In this document: positions 1 through 12,536 of the stretch, one piece after another
How the letters are laid out: every line of letters begins with the position of its first letter
Position numbering within the stretch: position 1 is the first letter of the stretch
Assembly: GCF_004193775.1 (NCBI RefSeq)
Contig: NC_041008.1
Span: 2,296,958 to 2,360,957 of the forward strand
DNA: 64,000 nt
Origin: Glycine soja
Taxonomy: Eukaryota > Streptophyta > Magnoliopsida > Fabales > Fabaceae
Direction of reading: 5' to 3'
The notes under the pieces: model-generated
Seen by the model: only the letters and a program-made list of their open reading frames with translations
What the model was told of the DNA's origin: nothing
The model's database searches: none
Position numbers and translations under genes: made by a program

Positions 1-1643
1 TGATGTCTCAAGATTCAAACTTTATTAATAAAAAAGGTATATTTGAAAAGAAAATCTAATCAATCAAATTTTTCATCAAAAATTAACCATAAGCAAAATA
101 AGTAAATATTTCATAAAGGTCGCGGTCGATATCGTCACTATCATCAATAAAAAAAAACCCTTAAGCTAACATAATTGTAAATAAAAAAACATTAATTACA
201 CTTATTTTCACTTAACAAAAACCCTTTATAACATATGGGTGTTTGACTACTCCAACCATACAATGAACACTCATGACTCAACTATCCAGATTTAAAGACT
301 TAAAGATAGACTTTATGGTAGGTGTGATAACTAATTTTAAATTTGTAGATATGCATTCAATTTTGATGGAAACATTTCAAGTTTCAACTGAGGTTGAGTT
401 TGAAATTTCCCCATTTTGTAGAAGTGAGGTTAGGTTACACACATGTACGAGAAAGAATACATTATATACTCTAATTTTTTAATTATTAAAACATAAATTA
501 TTTATTATAATAATTAAATAATAAAATTAAAATTGCATAATTTATTAAAATATTATTTTGTTCTTAAATTTATTATTTTTACAATTCATGTTGTTTATTT
601 ATTTTTATGTTATTGAATTAAAATATAAATAATTTTTTAAAAAAGGTAGCTAAGTTTTCCACGATTTTCTCTGAATTCGTCAGCAATCAAAATCAATGTT
701 CATCTTGAAAACTTATGCTGATATTTAATGTAAAACATTTGCAGTATTATCCAAAAACTCCTCCAATTCTAACCATAGAACAATACTCTTAAAAAAATAG
801 AATACTGCCAAAAGCACCTATGTACTAGCCATTAAAATTTTGTCCTTAACTTTTTATTTATTCGTTCTACTTCAATAAAAAGTTAAATCCTTTCTTTATA
901 TATTGCACTCACGGCTAACAGGATCTCTAATAGGAATTTTGAGTGAAAGAAATTATTTTTTTTCCAATTGAAGTAAATCTATATGATAAAGACGATTTTT
1001 TTCGGTAAGAAACTATAAAAAAAATTATATTTTAACAATAAAAAATAATATTGATTTGACACATAGTAATATTTATAATTAAGTAAAAATAAAAAATATA
1101 TAAAAGTGTAAATTTATTAAAATTTCCTAAAATTTCTTATGTATGAATTTCTTTCAAATGTCAAAATTATAAATAAAAAAATAACTTCAAAAATCTCCAT
1201 TTGAGATGCTCTAATTTGTGTGGAGAGAAAAAAAGAGTACACCTCATGCATACGCGTTTCAGTCATTCAATTGATACAAGCTGATCTGAACACCTAGCAT
1301 TCCTTTACCCCGAATAATATAACGTGTAGAACAAAGTTGTAAACTTTTATAACATCTAAAATTAAATTACGAATTATCATATAAAATAAAATTAACTTAT
1401 ATATTAATAATTAATGATTGGTTAAAAAACTCGATGAAAAGTCCAAAAGCTGGTTAATTGAAAATTCACTTTGGCAAAAACTACTACTACATTTGGTAAC
1501 AAATTTCAAGTCCTGATAATTTGAAGAGCTACCCCTAAAGGTGGAGAGGGTATTGATACAAAAGAAAAATGCCTGCAGGCTCCGACAAAAATAGGATAAA
1601 TTGATAGAAAACTCTACCCTAAGTACGGTTGCATTCCCTCAAA
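1..1643. other. Intergenic, AT-rich, no gene seen
   Basis: This is the 3' flank of the proton pyrophosphatase gene. Short ORFs here are low complexity and match no family I know. The only structure I see is a foldback-like repeat near 0.9-1.2 kb, listed separately. Confidence 0.6.
920..1213. repeat. Foldback/MITE-like element
   Basis: The left arm (about 920-943, core GGATCTCTAATAGGA) is an imperfect inverted match of the right arm (about 1186-1213), whose reverse strand reads GAGCATCTCAAATGGAGA. A terminal sequence of the GAGCATCTCCAATGG kind is common in short plant nonautonomous DNA elements. The interior is AT-rich and noncoding. No clean target-site duplication was identified, so the family is not assigned. 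Confidence 0.35.
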
Positions 1644-4600
1644 TCAAAAGATCTTGAAAAGCAGACCACCATGAGTGGCAAAAAATGGTGCGAAGACAAG
1701 CGACTCAACTGCCATGAGCTTGATGAGGATGTTGAGTGAAGGGCCTGAAGTATCTTTAAGAGGGTCTCCAATGGTATCCCCAATAACAGCTGCCTTGTGC
1801 GGTTCAGATCCTTTCGGGCCCAAGGTCCTTGCATGCTCGGACGCACCAGCCTGAAATTTGAACCCAACAAGGAATTTCATCAATCAACAAAAAACAAAAA
1901 CGCAATCCTAATTTTATCAAGTGCCAGAAATTATTATTACGTACCTCAATGTACTTCTTAGCATTATCCCAAGCACCGCCAGTGTTGGATGCTGATATTG
2001 CAATCTAATGAGAACCAGTGCAGAGGGACAAAAAGATTCAGCACACTTCACATAATGTGATACTTAAGACCAAATTTCACGTAACGTGTGGCAAGAGTAT
2101 CAGTATTACCTGTACGCCAGAAACTAGAGCCCCGGCAAGAACACCCGAAAGTGTTTCCACACCAAAGAAGATGCCAACAATGAGTGGTGTGAGCATGACA
2201 AGGGCACCTGGAGGAATCATCTCCTTGATGGATGCATCAGTAGAAATTTTGACGCAGGTGGCATAATCAGGCTTGGCATGACCCTCCATAAGTCCTGGAA
2301 TAGTGTTGAACTGCCTACGAACCTCCTCAACCATCTTCAAAGCTGCACTTCCAACACTCTTCATGGTCATAGCGGAAAACCAGTAAGGAAGCATGGCACC
2401 AACTATGAGTCCAATAAAGACCTTGGGTGTCAAGACATCAACAGTTGAAATTCCAGCTCTGCTCACAAATGCACCAAATAGGGCCAAAGACACCAGAGCG
2501 GCAGACCCAATAGCAAATCCCTAGTACAAGACAGAGTAAATTCAGTAATTTAGTTATACATACATGGAGGAGCATAACTCATCCAAGTATAAGTATTCTA
2601 TTACACCCAAATTACTTCACTGAATAGATATTTTACAGCTTTTATAATTTGGGACAGCAATCTATGTAGCATTCCATTTGAACCAGAAAATTAGATAGCC
2701 TGCTCAGAAATATAAGTGCATCATAGTACCTTGCCTATGGCAGCAGTAGTGTTGCCAGCAGCATCAAGGGCATCAGTTCTCTCACGAATACGATGGCTCA
2801 TGCCTGCCATCTCAGCAATACCTCCTGCATTGTCACTGATTGGCCCATAGGCATCAATAGCCAACCCTGTCGCAATGGTGCTCAGCATCCCAAGGGCAGC
2901 CACAGCAATGCCATACATTGCAGCAAAAGTAAAACTCACAAAAATGCTGATTGCAATGGCAAAAATAGGAATAATGACAGACTTGTATCCCAGAGCAAGG
3001 CCAAAGATGACATTGGTTGCAGCTCCAGTCCGGCAGGAATCAGCAACATCTTGTACAGGACTGAAGACAATCAAACAATGATGGTCAAGACTGTTGACAG
3101 AGAAAGCATAGCAAAGATTGCACAAGTTTGTTAACATTTAATTACCTGTAAGCATTGCTTGTATAGTACTCAGTAACAAACCCAATAATAAGTCCAGCCC
3201 ATAGACCAACACCCACACAGAGGAACAGCTGCCTGAAAATTTAAACCATGTTAGTAGCTGGATATCAATTGCCATTCACGATCAACAAAAACAACATTGG
3301 TCGTCTTGAAATTCAGACACTGTTCTGAATGATTTTCAAAAAATATGACCAACATTTAAATATAAGCCAACCTATTGTGTTTCCCTGGAGGAATTAGAAA
3401 GAAACTACTAGACATAAATGAAGATCAGAAACTTCAACATTGAGTGTTTTATAAACATTAAACAACTAACATCTTACCAGCTCTTTACTTCCTTCTGAGC
3501 ACCAAAGTTGAAAATTGTGAAGGATGTTGGCAGAGCAATCCAACTAATAATTGCAATTCCAACAGTCATGAGTACTGTAGAGATGATAAGCTGCTTTTTT
3601 AGAGCTGGTTCAATTTCCTTGACAGCCTTGATCTCAAAGAAATCAGTTGCAAAGAGAGTAGTAATCAAACAGACAATAATGCCCATAGAACTGATGAGTA
3701 GGGGATATAACATTGCAGTGAACTCGTGGTTGATTCCAAATGAGGAAATGGAAGCAACAACTAAGGCAGCACAAGATGATTCAGCATATGAGCCAAAAAG
3801 ATCAGAACCCATCCCTGCAATATCTCCAACATTATCACCAACATTGTCAGCAATCACCTGATCATAGGACCATAGAAAGGATCAGTAGTCAATACTAAAT
3901 ACCATTACAAGCTTTGAAAATAAAAGGCTAACATATTGATGGAAATGCACCCATTTTTAAATCATTTTGTTTTTCAAAATAGGAAGGAGAGAGAGGGAAA
4001 TGAAAAGGGCAAATGTGACTTACAGCTGGATTTCTTGGATCATCCTCTGGGATATTTCTCTCAACTTTTCCAACCAGATCAGCACCAACATCAGCAGCCT
4101 TGGTATAGATACCACCACCAACTCTGCCAAACAGAGCCATGGAAGATCCACCCAAACCATAACCAGTTATAGCCTCAAAAAGACCTTCCCAATCATCACC
4201 ATAATATAGCTTGAAGAGATTGATGGTAATGTAGAGCACCAAAAGACCATTTGCTGCAAGAAGGAAACCCATCACTGCACCAGACCTAAATGCAGTAATG
4301 AAAGCCTTGCCAACTCCCTTTCTGGCTTCCAAGGTTGTCCTTGCATTGGCATAGGTTGCAATTTTCATCCCAAGGAAACCAGATAGGACTGAAGTTATAG
4401 CACCAAGCAAGAAAGATACAGTGCTAAACAATGCAGTCGCAAGGGCTGGCTTGCATAGCTTGCTCTTATCATACGTGCAGGGCTGGCTCTTAGTACTGAA
4501 GCCCTCCACGGAGCCCAGGAAAAGGAAGATCAGTATTGCAAAAGCAACCATGAAGATCCCCACATATTGATATTCAGTGAAAAGAAAGGATGTTGCACCT

Positions 4601-6023
4601 GTAAATCCATGCACAACTTGTAAGTACAGCATTAATATTATTCTATTGAATTTAGAAATCACTTTTCACGTCCAGGGCTTACAAGGTAGGGTCCAAGGAC
4701 ATACAGTAAGGGATAACAAAAACTAGCTAGTGCATATATTCTGGGTATTGAATACCGAGAAATCAGAAAGACACAAAATAACTACCAATCTATGACATGC
4801 TATGCAGAAAATGGAAAGAAGTACATTCGGTGTCAGCATTCCGGATTGAAGAATGAAATTATGAAAAGGTATCAACTTTATTATTGAAGTTATTATTATT
4901 CTCTCAGTAATTTAAAATTAGGGGACGAGACAGACGGTCGCCCCATCTCAAAGCAAAACAAACCTCAGAGCTCAAAGGAGCACTTACAGAACAAATTACA
5001 TTCACTTCATAGTTGTAATATAAAACTACTAGCACATGTGCTTGACAAATTTCAGTTTAAGATCCATAACAGTTGACTATAATAATACAATCTGCAGTAT
5101 TAAATCAAGTCATGGCGACGAGATTGACCGGTCTCGTCCTCACTAAATATATCACTGACCGTAGAATTTTACTAATTAGTAATAGTAATAGTTAACAATA
5201 AAGAACGTTCTAAATTAAATATTAACAATGCTGAATACTCTTAAAATTTAATAGAACTTATAACTAGAACAGTAGATCCATATAACTACCGACAGAACTT
5301 TACCGCTGTTAGAAAAAAAATAGCAGCAACAATAAGTCCAAAACGGAAACTACAGATATGTATAAATAAAACAGGAACTGTTTTGTTAATCTAGATTTTT
5401 GCCATTAAAGATAAAGTATTATTAGTAATAGGTAATAATTATCTGTAAATATAGTAAGTAAAGTAGCGAAACAAGCCCAACAAATTAGGAATATAATCAT
5501 AATCAATAATTAATAAATTACGGCACCCAAGACGACAAAGGAGAAAGCATCACGTAAACTCGTTAAAAAACCTTTCTCAAGAATAGCCAACACATATCCA
5601 GAATCAAAGAACAAAATGCTGAGTTCGTTTAACGACAAACGCGAAGAAGAAACGCCGTTTCAAAACGACGTGTCAACATTTCAAGTTTCAGAAGCTGGAA
5701 CACGCAAAGGCGCATAAGGAGATCTCAGAAGTATAAGCTCAGATCTAAAGCGGAGAGGTTAGGTTACCTTCGGAGATAGCGTTCTGTATCTCAGCGCATT
5801 TCACAACGACGCTGTGGTCGTTGATGCCTTCTTCCTCCTCAATGAGGAAGTCGCCGTAGCCGTTCTTGTTGTTGCGCGGCGACGACGTCGTTCCGTTTCG
5901 GTCGGGAGTGAGCTTGACGCGCGACACGAGGAACCACTGCACCAACGAGAACACGATCCCGATGACGGCGCAGGCCGGCACAACTATCTCCGTCGCAAGC
6001 TCAGACAGCAGAGCAGCACCCAT
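1644..6023 (-). CDS. AVP1: Vacuolar (tonoplast) H+-pyrophosphatase, type I
   Basis: This pump hydrolyses cytosolic pyrophosphate and moves protons into the vacuole. Exons on the minus strand: 6023-5768, 4598-4024, 3857-3478, 3232-3146, 3060-2730, 2520-2110, 2004-1945 and 1850-1644. All joins are GT-AG, and the frame closes to 768 residues, close to the usual 760-770. The start MGAALLSEL is typical of plant members. The substrate motif [10 protein letters not shown] lies at residues 255-264, followed by the acidic [10 protein letters not shown] stretch at 280-289. The motif [10 protein letters not shown] near 535-544 has Ala at the position that marks K+-dependent type I enzymes. The protein is hydrophobic throughout, as expected for about 16 membrane helices. 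Intron 1 is the longest (about 1.17 kb), and the gene looks intact. The fold and function are family knowledge; the exon model is read from the sequence. Confidence 0.96.
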
Positions 6024-6148
6024 CCTTGCCGGAAAACTAACTCCGCCGGTGGCCCGAACGGTGGGAAAATGCTGGGTTCGGCGGAACAGAGGCAGTCACA
6101 GAGAATGTGTGAGGGAAACTCGAGTGCGGCGAAGCGAGGCATGGGGAC

Positions 6149-6155
6149 ATTTATA
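6149..6155 (-). promoter_or_regulatory. Candidate TATA box of the H+-pyrophosphatase gene
   Basis: The minus strand reads TATAAAT about 126 bases upstream of the ATG at 6023, inside a GC-richer stretch. This spacing would give a leader of roughly 90-100 bases. No transcript start is known here. Confidence 0.5.
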
Positions 6156-6353
6156 TTGGGGGAGAGAGTGGTAGAGTGCGTTCGGTTTCTGAACGTTAAG
6201 TTGTACCTTATATTTCACCGTTGGATTGGCTGCATTGAGATTTTCAATCATCCAACGGTGGGTGCCAGCGAACACTCCAAAGAAATGTGAGATCTTACTT
6301 TACTTCTTAGTAAAAGTAAAAATAAATGAAAACCTTTATCTTAGGATTTTTTT

Positions 6354-6790
6354 TTAGTTAGGTCTTTTATTTTTTTAAAAATATATTTTGGTTATTAATT
6401 TTTTTTAGTTTAATCTTTTATCTTTTTAAAAAATCCATTTTGTTTTTTATGTTATTTTTTCAATTTAATTCTTTATTTTATTTTTTTCTACATCTTTCAA
6501 TTTATTTAAAATAGACTTCATTAATCATTTAAAAATATTTTTTTTAGTTTTCTTTTATTTTCCTTCACTTCACTTTAATAAAAAAATTGTTCTTAGATGA
6601 TGAATAATGTCAATTTTAAATAAATTGAATGATTAAATTGGATAGTAAAATAAAATTAATGAACAAAATATTTTTTTAAGAAGATAAATAATTAAATTGG
6701 ACTGAAAAAATAAAATAAATAATAAAATTAAAATTTTTAAGAGATAAAAAACTAAATTAAATTAAAATAAAATAAAAAACTAAATAAATC
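6354..6790. repeat. Long imperfect inverted repeat (foldback element)
   Basis: The left half contains T-rich blocks such as TTTAGTTTAATCTTTTATCT. The right half contains their inverted counterparts, for example AGAGATAAAAAACTAAATTA near 6741-6760. The two halves could pair over about 130 bases with mismatches. This looks like a nonautonomous foldback element. Low sequence complexity lowers certainty. Confidence 0.4.
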
Positions 6791-7711
6791 ATTTGACCTG
6801 AATAAAATGAATGATTTTTTAAGGATTTAATTATGCTAATTAAGAAAATTTATGCTTAATACTAATCTTTTTTAACTAAGATAATCATTTATTCAAGAGT
6901 CAAAGACTAATTTAAGAAGTAATTAAAGTCTATTTTACGATATTCACTTCTCTAAATAAATTAAGTACTTTCTATGCATATAGACTTAAGAATCTAATGA
7001 TTAGTATTATATATGCATACATAATTTTAAATTATGAGCGTGTTAAAATATTTATTATTACTTTCTAGTCAATAAAATACATTGCTTATTATATTATTTA
7101 AAATAAATTGGTTGGTTTAAAGAGACTTACTCCTCATCCTACAAAAGAAAGCAAATAATTTTTTAGATGTTGATAAAAATATTTCGTGTTATGTGTAACA
7201 AATATTCAGGTATCACTATCACTATTAGAGTATTAATTGTTGAGTTTTCAACAATAACTAAAATGGAGAATTCATACCCATGTTGTTAAAAATGGAAGTG
7301 ATTTGACTCACTGCTAAAATACTCTAAGGTATAAATTTTATATTTAAATAAAAAATGAAGAATATTATAGTCACTTAAAAAAAATTACAATAGAATTTAT
7401 TAAACATTTTTTTCTAACATACATTTTTGTTAACTTCTGGTATAACATATTTTTTAGACCAAAATCGTATGCGGTGAAGAACAATCAAACATTTGGACAA
7501 AGTCGTGTTTATAAGGTTTCGACAAGTGCTTTTGCAAGATTTTAATATAAGATTCGTATTTTAGCATAAAAACTTTTTAACTTCTAGTCCAACATACCTT
7601 TTAGAACAAAAATACATGTAGTGAAGGAAAATTAAACCTGAGCTCTTTCACACAAAATTGCGTTTTTTTACTGCTACAAATGTAAATCTAAACATAACAC
7701 TGTTAAAATTT

Positions 7712-7738
7712 TATATATATATATGTGTGTGTGTGTGT
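7712..7738. repeat. Compound (TA)n(TG)n microsatellite
   Basis: A run of TA dinucleotides passes directly into about seven TG units. It lies in noncoding AT-rich DNA. Confidence 0.9.
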
Positions 7739-10700
7739 TTTATAATTTAAATGTCACAATCCAAAATTAAATTTACTAGATGAGAAGTTAGTTGGAAAAT
7801 AGATACACTAACTACAAAAACAATCTAATAAATTGGAAACTTTGCCAAGCAATTAACTATGAATTAAATTGATTGTAACTTTAAATTGTCCAAAACTTAA
7901 TTAAATAAGCTATAGAGCTGGAGTGATGTAAATAACATTGAAAGTCTAAAAATTAGAGGTATATCGATAGTAATATCATATGATTTGTAAATAAAATGTT
8001 GTTTAATTCAACATTGTCATTTTTTATTTTATTATTTAATAAATTCTATCCAAACTTAAATTTGATTTAATTCAATTCAATTTAAAATGAAATTAGTTGA
8101 ATCAAAGCTATATAAAGAAAATTCATTTCGATAATTTTATACTATAAAGTCATAGAAAAGGTAATTTTAATAATCATACTGATTAAATTTATTCTATTTT
8201 TATTGACGTTTTGGTGAAAATAATAATTTTTTATTTTAGTGTGTGTTTGAATAGGCACTAACAAGTTTTATTTAATAAGCGATTTATATTTAAAGATTTT
8301 AGCATAAAGTAAGATAGTAGTAAAAGTTAATATATTTTTTTTTATCTAACACACAAGTTATATAAAAATACTTCAACAATCAAATTTAAATTCAATATCA
8401 AATTTTTAACATCAAACTAAACATTTACAAATTTTCCTAAAATCTCATTTATTAATATTTCAACAGAATTTTATAGAATACAACATGAAATAAAACATAC
8501 ACTTGATTGTTGTTTTATGGTAATGGATAATTAAATAGTAATTTTTAAGCTTTATCTTTGATAGGTAATTACTACCAACATTGTTACATTGATTATCAAT
8601 AAAATTAGGTGAAAAACTAACTTAAAACTGAAAGTTGATAATTATTTGGTAAAATTAATTATTAAAATAGTTTAAAAAATATAAAATGATAGAAAAATAA
8701 TAAAATTATGATTTATTTTAAAAAATATAACTAAAAAATTGGATAAATATATTAAAGATAAAAAAATATAAAAATGTAAAAACTCCTGTAGTGTTTCAAA
8801 ATGTGATGTTTGAAACTGAATGTAAAAGAATTATTAATCACTTTGATACTCTGAGTAAAGGAAACTCAGTTTTCCATACCTTCCTATCTAGTTGCAAACA
8901 TTTTTTTTTTCAAATTTTAGAAACTATAGGACGAGTTTAGTTCGAAATCAAGCAAATCTTATGGTTCAAACCTTTGTTAGGGCAGGAAAACCACATGCGG
9001 ACATCCATAGTTATAGTTGTATTCATGCTCATTTTCATTTTATTATCATTGATGAAATGAAACAAGTTTATTTTCGAAAAAAAAGTAACTTTTAAAAAAA
9101 TATTAGAAATTATTAAAAAATTTATTTATTGAACAATCAAATATTTTTTTTAATTAATACTAAATATAATCAAAATGATATTTACACATAACGTCAACTA
9201 CAAAAACTACGTCAAGGCTTTAATGATCTAGAAGTTGAGTCTTATGGCTTTAAATGGATGTAGAGAGAGAATGGTGATTAAAGAAAAAAACCTAACAAAA
9301 TACACTTAATATCTCTGTTTGACAAAAAAAATATTTAAGGAGAGAAAAGAAGAATTAATGCTCATTTTTTAATTTTAAATAATAAATGTTTAATAAAAAA
9401 AAATGTCAATAATGACAATTTAACAAGGATGCATATAATAAACAGTTTTGTTAAAAAATATTTAATAAACTCTTATAACAAGGAACTACGGGAGTATAAC
9501 TATCAAAACGCGTTAATCTCCCCACATGTGAAGCTAAAAAAATGTTAATTCACCACCTTAATTCTCAGCACATTTTTTATTTGCAGTTAAAAATATTATG
9601 ACTTGTATTTTAATATAGATCGAACATGTAAAATAAATTTTTTGATAATTTATCATTTTACCTCAAAAGTCATTTTGTCTCCAAAGTCATTTTATACCAC
9701 ATTTCCAAACAGCACTCAATAAGTTAACTCGTTGGTTGACTCATTCGTGGAAACGTACGTTGGGCGATGTGTCTCTTTCGGGGTTCGCATCAAGGAATAT
9801 CCTATGTGCGTTAGGTATTAAGTGGGACCAGGGACTCTAGCAATCGTTGGATGATATGGTGACGGTGATGCTTTTGATGGAAGCTCCTACGGTGTGTGAT
9901 CGATGCTTTCAGTGTGCGCAATAGCAGAGGATTGTGACCTGTTAAGCTGAGGTGAGAGAATATCGTGGAGGAACGGCTTTATGGACACTGACGTAACATG
10001 TGTTGAATGGCGTGCAAAGCATCCTATCCCATCCAACAATAATCCTTTTCTTTCATTTTTTTTCTTTTGTCTTTTAATACTAGAATTTCGGCGTGGCCAT
10101 TTCACAATATAATGTTTTTTATATAATTAAAAATCATAATAATACATATTTTAATATATAATTTATATTCTTTCAAAAAACATATACTTATATTATAATT
10201 AAAATTTATGATAAAGGATTTTTAATATATTCAAAGTATGAAGATAAAATATGGTAGATCGAAAGGGATTAATAATTTAAAGTAAAATAAAAAAACGGGA
10301 TAGTTGCCAGAAAATTCTTTTAGCTTGTTATGGGGAGAGTGTGTAAAATTCACATATAAATGAGAGAATAAATAAATTAAAAATAATCAAACTTTTACTA
10401 ACTAACTTGTTTATTATAATTTATAGTACAGAAGTAAATTATCTATTTCCTTCTTAATCAACCGGATAAAGTTTGTTGAAAACTTAATACCAACTACTTC
10501 TTTACACCAAATTAATTTTGTTTAAAGATGATTTTGTTAAGTTTGAGTTTTATAAATTAGATATGACTTGTTTTAAAGACACTTGAACTATACACTAAGT
10601 CATCATCATTTATTTTAGATGAACTTTGATATTTCCTGGTGAAAATTAGTTAGGAGCAAGTCTTTCAAAGTACTAAAATCTATTAAAGAATTAATCTTTT

Positions 10701-11888
10701 AATAAATGTTTTTTCAAAGGCATGAACATGAAAATTGAACCCTTGATATCATATATTTACGGGACATAATTATTTATTAAGCATAATGTACAATGTTGAT
10801 TGGATCATTTTAATTTTGTATGATATCGTATGTTTTTTAAATTGTATTGTTTAAAATTATGACGAGTTAATAATATTTTTTTCCCATGACTAATATTTTG
10901 TATAAAATAATATTATATTTAAATTTATATTGAAATATGTATTGTAAAATATATTTTAAGTATAAGTTTGTACTTATTTAATTTTATGGTTTATCTATTT
11001 GTAATATTAAGATTGATATTTTATATTAACAGATTGAAATGATGAAATCTTCTTCTTCTTTTGATACTGTGAATTGATCAAATCTTGATTCATACGTTAT
11101 TTAAACTAATTAATTAAATTATGATTAAGTTTAAATAAATGATCGAACAAATATTTGGATCAATTATAAATAAAGAAAAATAATTTTAACTCCTTCCAAA
11201 ACATCTGTAACATAGCAATTCTTATATGTAATTAGGTTTTGTTCATTCTACAAGGAAAACGCTAATTGATGAAATCTAAGTTGTGCAGCCTTTGGAAACC
11301 CTAGCTAATCTAACATGTGCAAAACTTACCCCAATAAAAAAGTTGTTCTCCTATGTATTTATACTCTCATTATCCTGTAGTGTGCAACATGTGTCCTTGT
11401 TGGGGTGTATGTGCTTCCCATTTTAGATGTTGTTTTCCCCCTCCGTGTCTCTAACATATTAGGGATAATGCATGCTATTTCGTTATGTTAGGAGACACTA
11501 TTTTGGCTTGTGGGATGTTTGCTTCTTGAAAGGTACAATGATCCTCTTAGATATTCGATCAGTACTATACTGGACTTGAAGGTATTCTTGTATGCCAAAG
11601 TTAGTTTGCTAGGGTCTCGATATACGATTGGTTGGGGAAGCTCAATCGTTGAGATCGATCCATACGGATTTTGACTTTGTAAAGAAAAGTGACTCTAGAC
11701 GAGTTATATGAAGTGCCTCTATGATCCATGCTAGTGTATCAAATTAACAACTTACAATTAATTAAGATGGTAGCTAGGATCGAAGAAAACTAATGGGCCA
11801 AACTAGATTCTCATTTTTTTGGTTTGAAAATTTGGCCAAGGCCTCGTAGTATTTAGGCTATTTTCGTGTGTCAGCTCTCTAGGTCTAG

Positions 11889-12002
11889 AACAGGAAACCA
11901 TCAAGCATGTACAGAGGAGTTCAACGCAAAAAATGGGGGAATTATGTAGCAGAAATTAAAGACCCTAAGGAGATTCGTAAACTTACCGGTACGATGACCT
12001 AA
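11889..12002 (+). pseudogene. Truncated AP2/ERF DNA-binding domain fragment
   Basis: From about 11889 the frame reads NRKPSSMYRGVQRKKWGNYV followed by AEIKDP. This matches the first beta-strands of an AP2/ERF domain (consensus YRGVRxRxWGxWVAEIRDP). The match ends after KLTG and meets a stop at 12000-12002. The WLGTF segment, the helix and the rest of a transcription factor are missing, and a stop (TAG, 11886-11888) lies just upstream in the same frame. A CACTA-type transposon end begins downstream. The fragment was therefore either interrupted by that element or captured by it. It is not expected to be functional. Confidence 0.65.
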
Positions 12003-12536
12003 GCTGCAAAGACCATGGCGGGTCACAACAGCTACACTTCTGGGAGATGCCACACAGATCACAGGCACGGGCTCTCTCTCACGTACTCACAGCACGAGCT
12101 CCACTGCACACAATGGGCGTTGCAGAGAGAGCGAGGTTTCGAGGAACTTTCAGGGGTATGGTGTTTAAGATAGGGAGAGATGGGTTTGAGGGAAACCTAG
12201 GTAGAGACTTCGCGAAGGGCACAGCAGAGAGAAGGGTTAGAGTTAGGGCACAACTGAACTTCAGGGAGAAAGCAAGGTTCAGCTTTAATTGGAAAGGTCT
12301 CCAAGCGTGTATGGGCCACGCGCGTGAGGAACAAAGACGGACTTATCAGAGGACCGTCGTTGTCTTACATTAAGGTAACATTCTAAGGCGGTTATTTGTA
12401 ACCGCCTTAGAATGTACGACTTTGAAAACAAAATTTCTTCCCCTAGTTACAAAAATGTCACCGCGTCCTATATTAAAGCGGTTCTTTAAGAACTGATGTA
12501 AATCTCGCGTCTTAAAAAGCTACTTTTGTAGTAGTG
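12003..12536. mobile_element. One-ended CACTA (En/Spm-like) transposon remnant
   Basis: Read on the minus strand, the right edge begins CACTACTACAAAAGTAGC at 12536-12519, a typical CACTA terminal inverted repeat. Just inside are subterminal GCGG/CCGC motifs and a perfect 17-bp inverted repeat with a 4-base loop (arms 12378-12394 and 12399-12415, core TTCTAAGGCGG). The block is much richer in GC than its flanks. I found no transposase and no matching left terminus, so this is a deleted or nonautonomous copy. The left limit given is only the end of the adjoining ERF fragment. The 108-residue ORF inside it (12047-12373) looks spurious. Confidence 0.6.
12378..12415. repeat. Perfect 17-bp hairpin inside the CACTA end
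   Basis: The two 17-base arms are exact reverse complements, separated by four bases. Subterminal inverted motifs of this kind are normal in plant CACTA elements. A small-RNA hairpin is possible but unproven. Confidence 0.9.

Larger units (their letters stand above)
6156..11888. other. Long AT-rich intergenic region
   Basis: I see no supportable gene. ORFs at 8.9-9.1 kb and 9.9-10.1 kb match nothing known to me. Two stretches are richer in GC than their surroundings (about 9.70-10.05 kb and 11.28-11.75 kb) and are flagged as findings. The rest is AT-rich DNA with simple repeats and a foldback at 6.35-6.79 kb. Confidence 0.55.

Noticed and set aside
5814..6290. 158-residue plus-strand ORF
   Set aside because: It is antisense to exon 1 of the H+-pyrophosphatase, and its length follows from GC-rich codons on the other strand.
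8892..9095. 67-residue ORF
   Set aside because: No recognisable domain, isolated in AT-rich DNA, and about the length expected by chance.
12047..12373. 108-residue ORF inside the CACTA end
   Set aside because: It lies in GC-rich subterminal transposon sequence, matches no family and has Arg/Ala bias expected of random translation.
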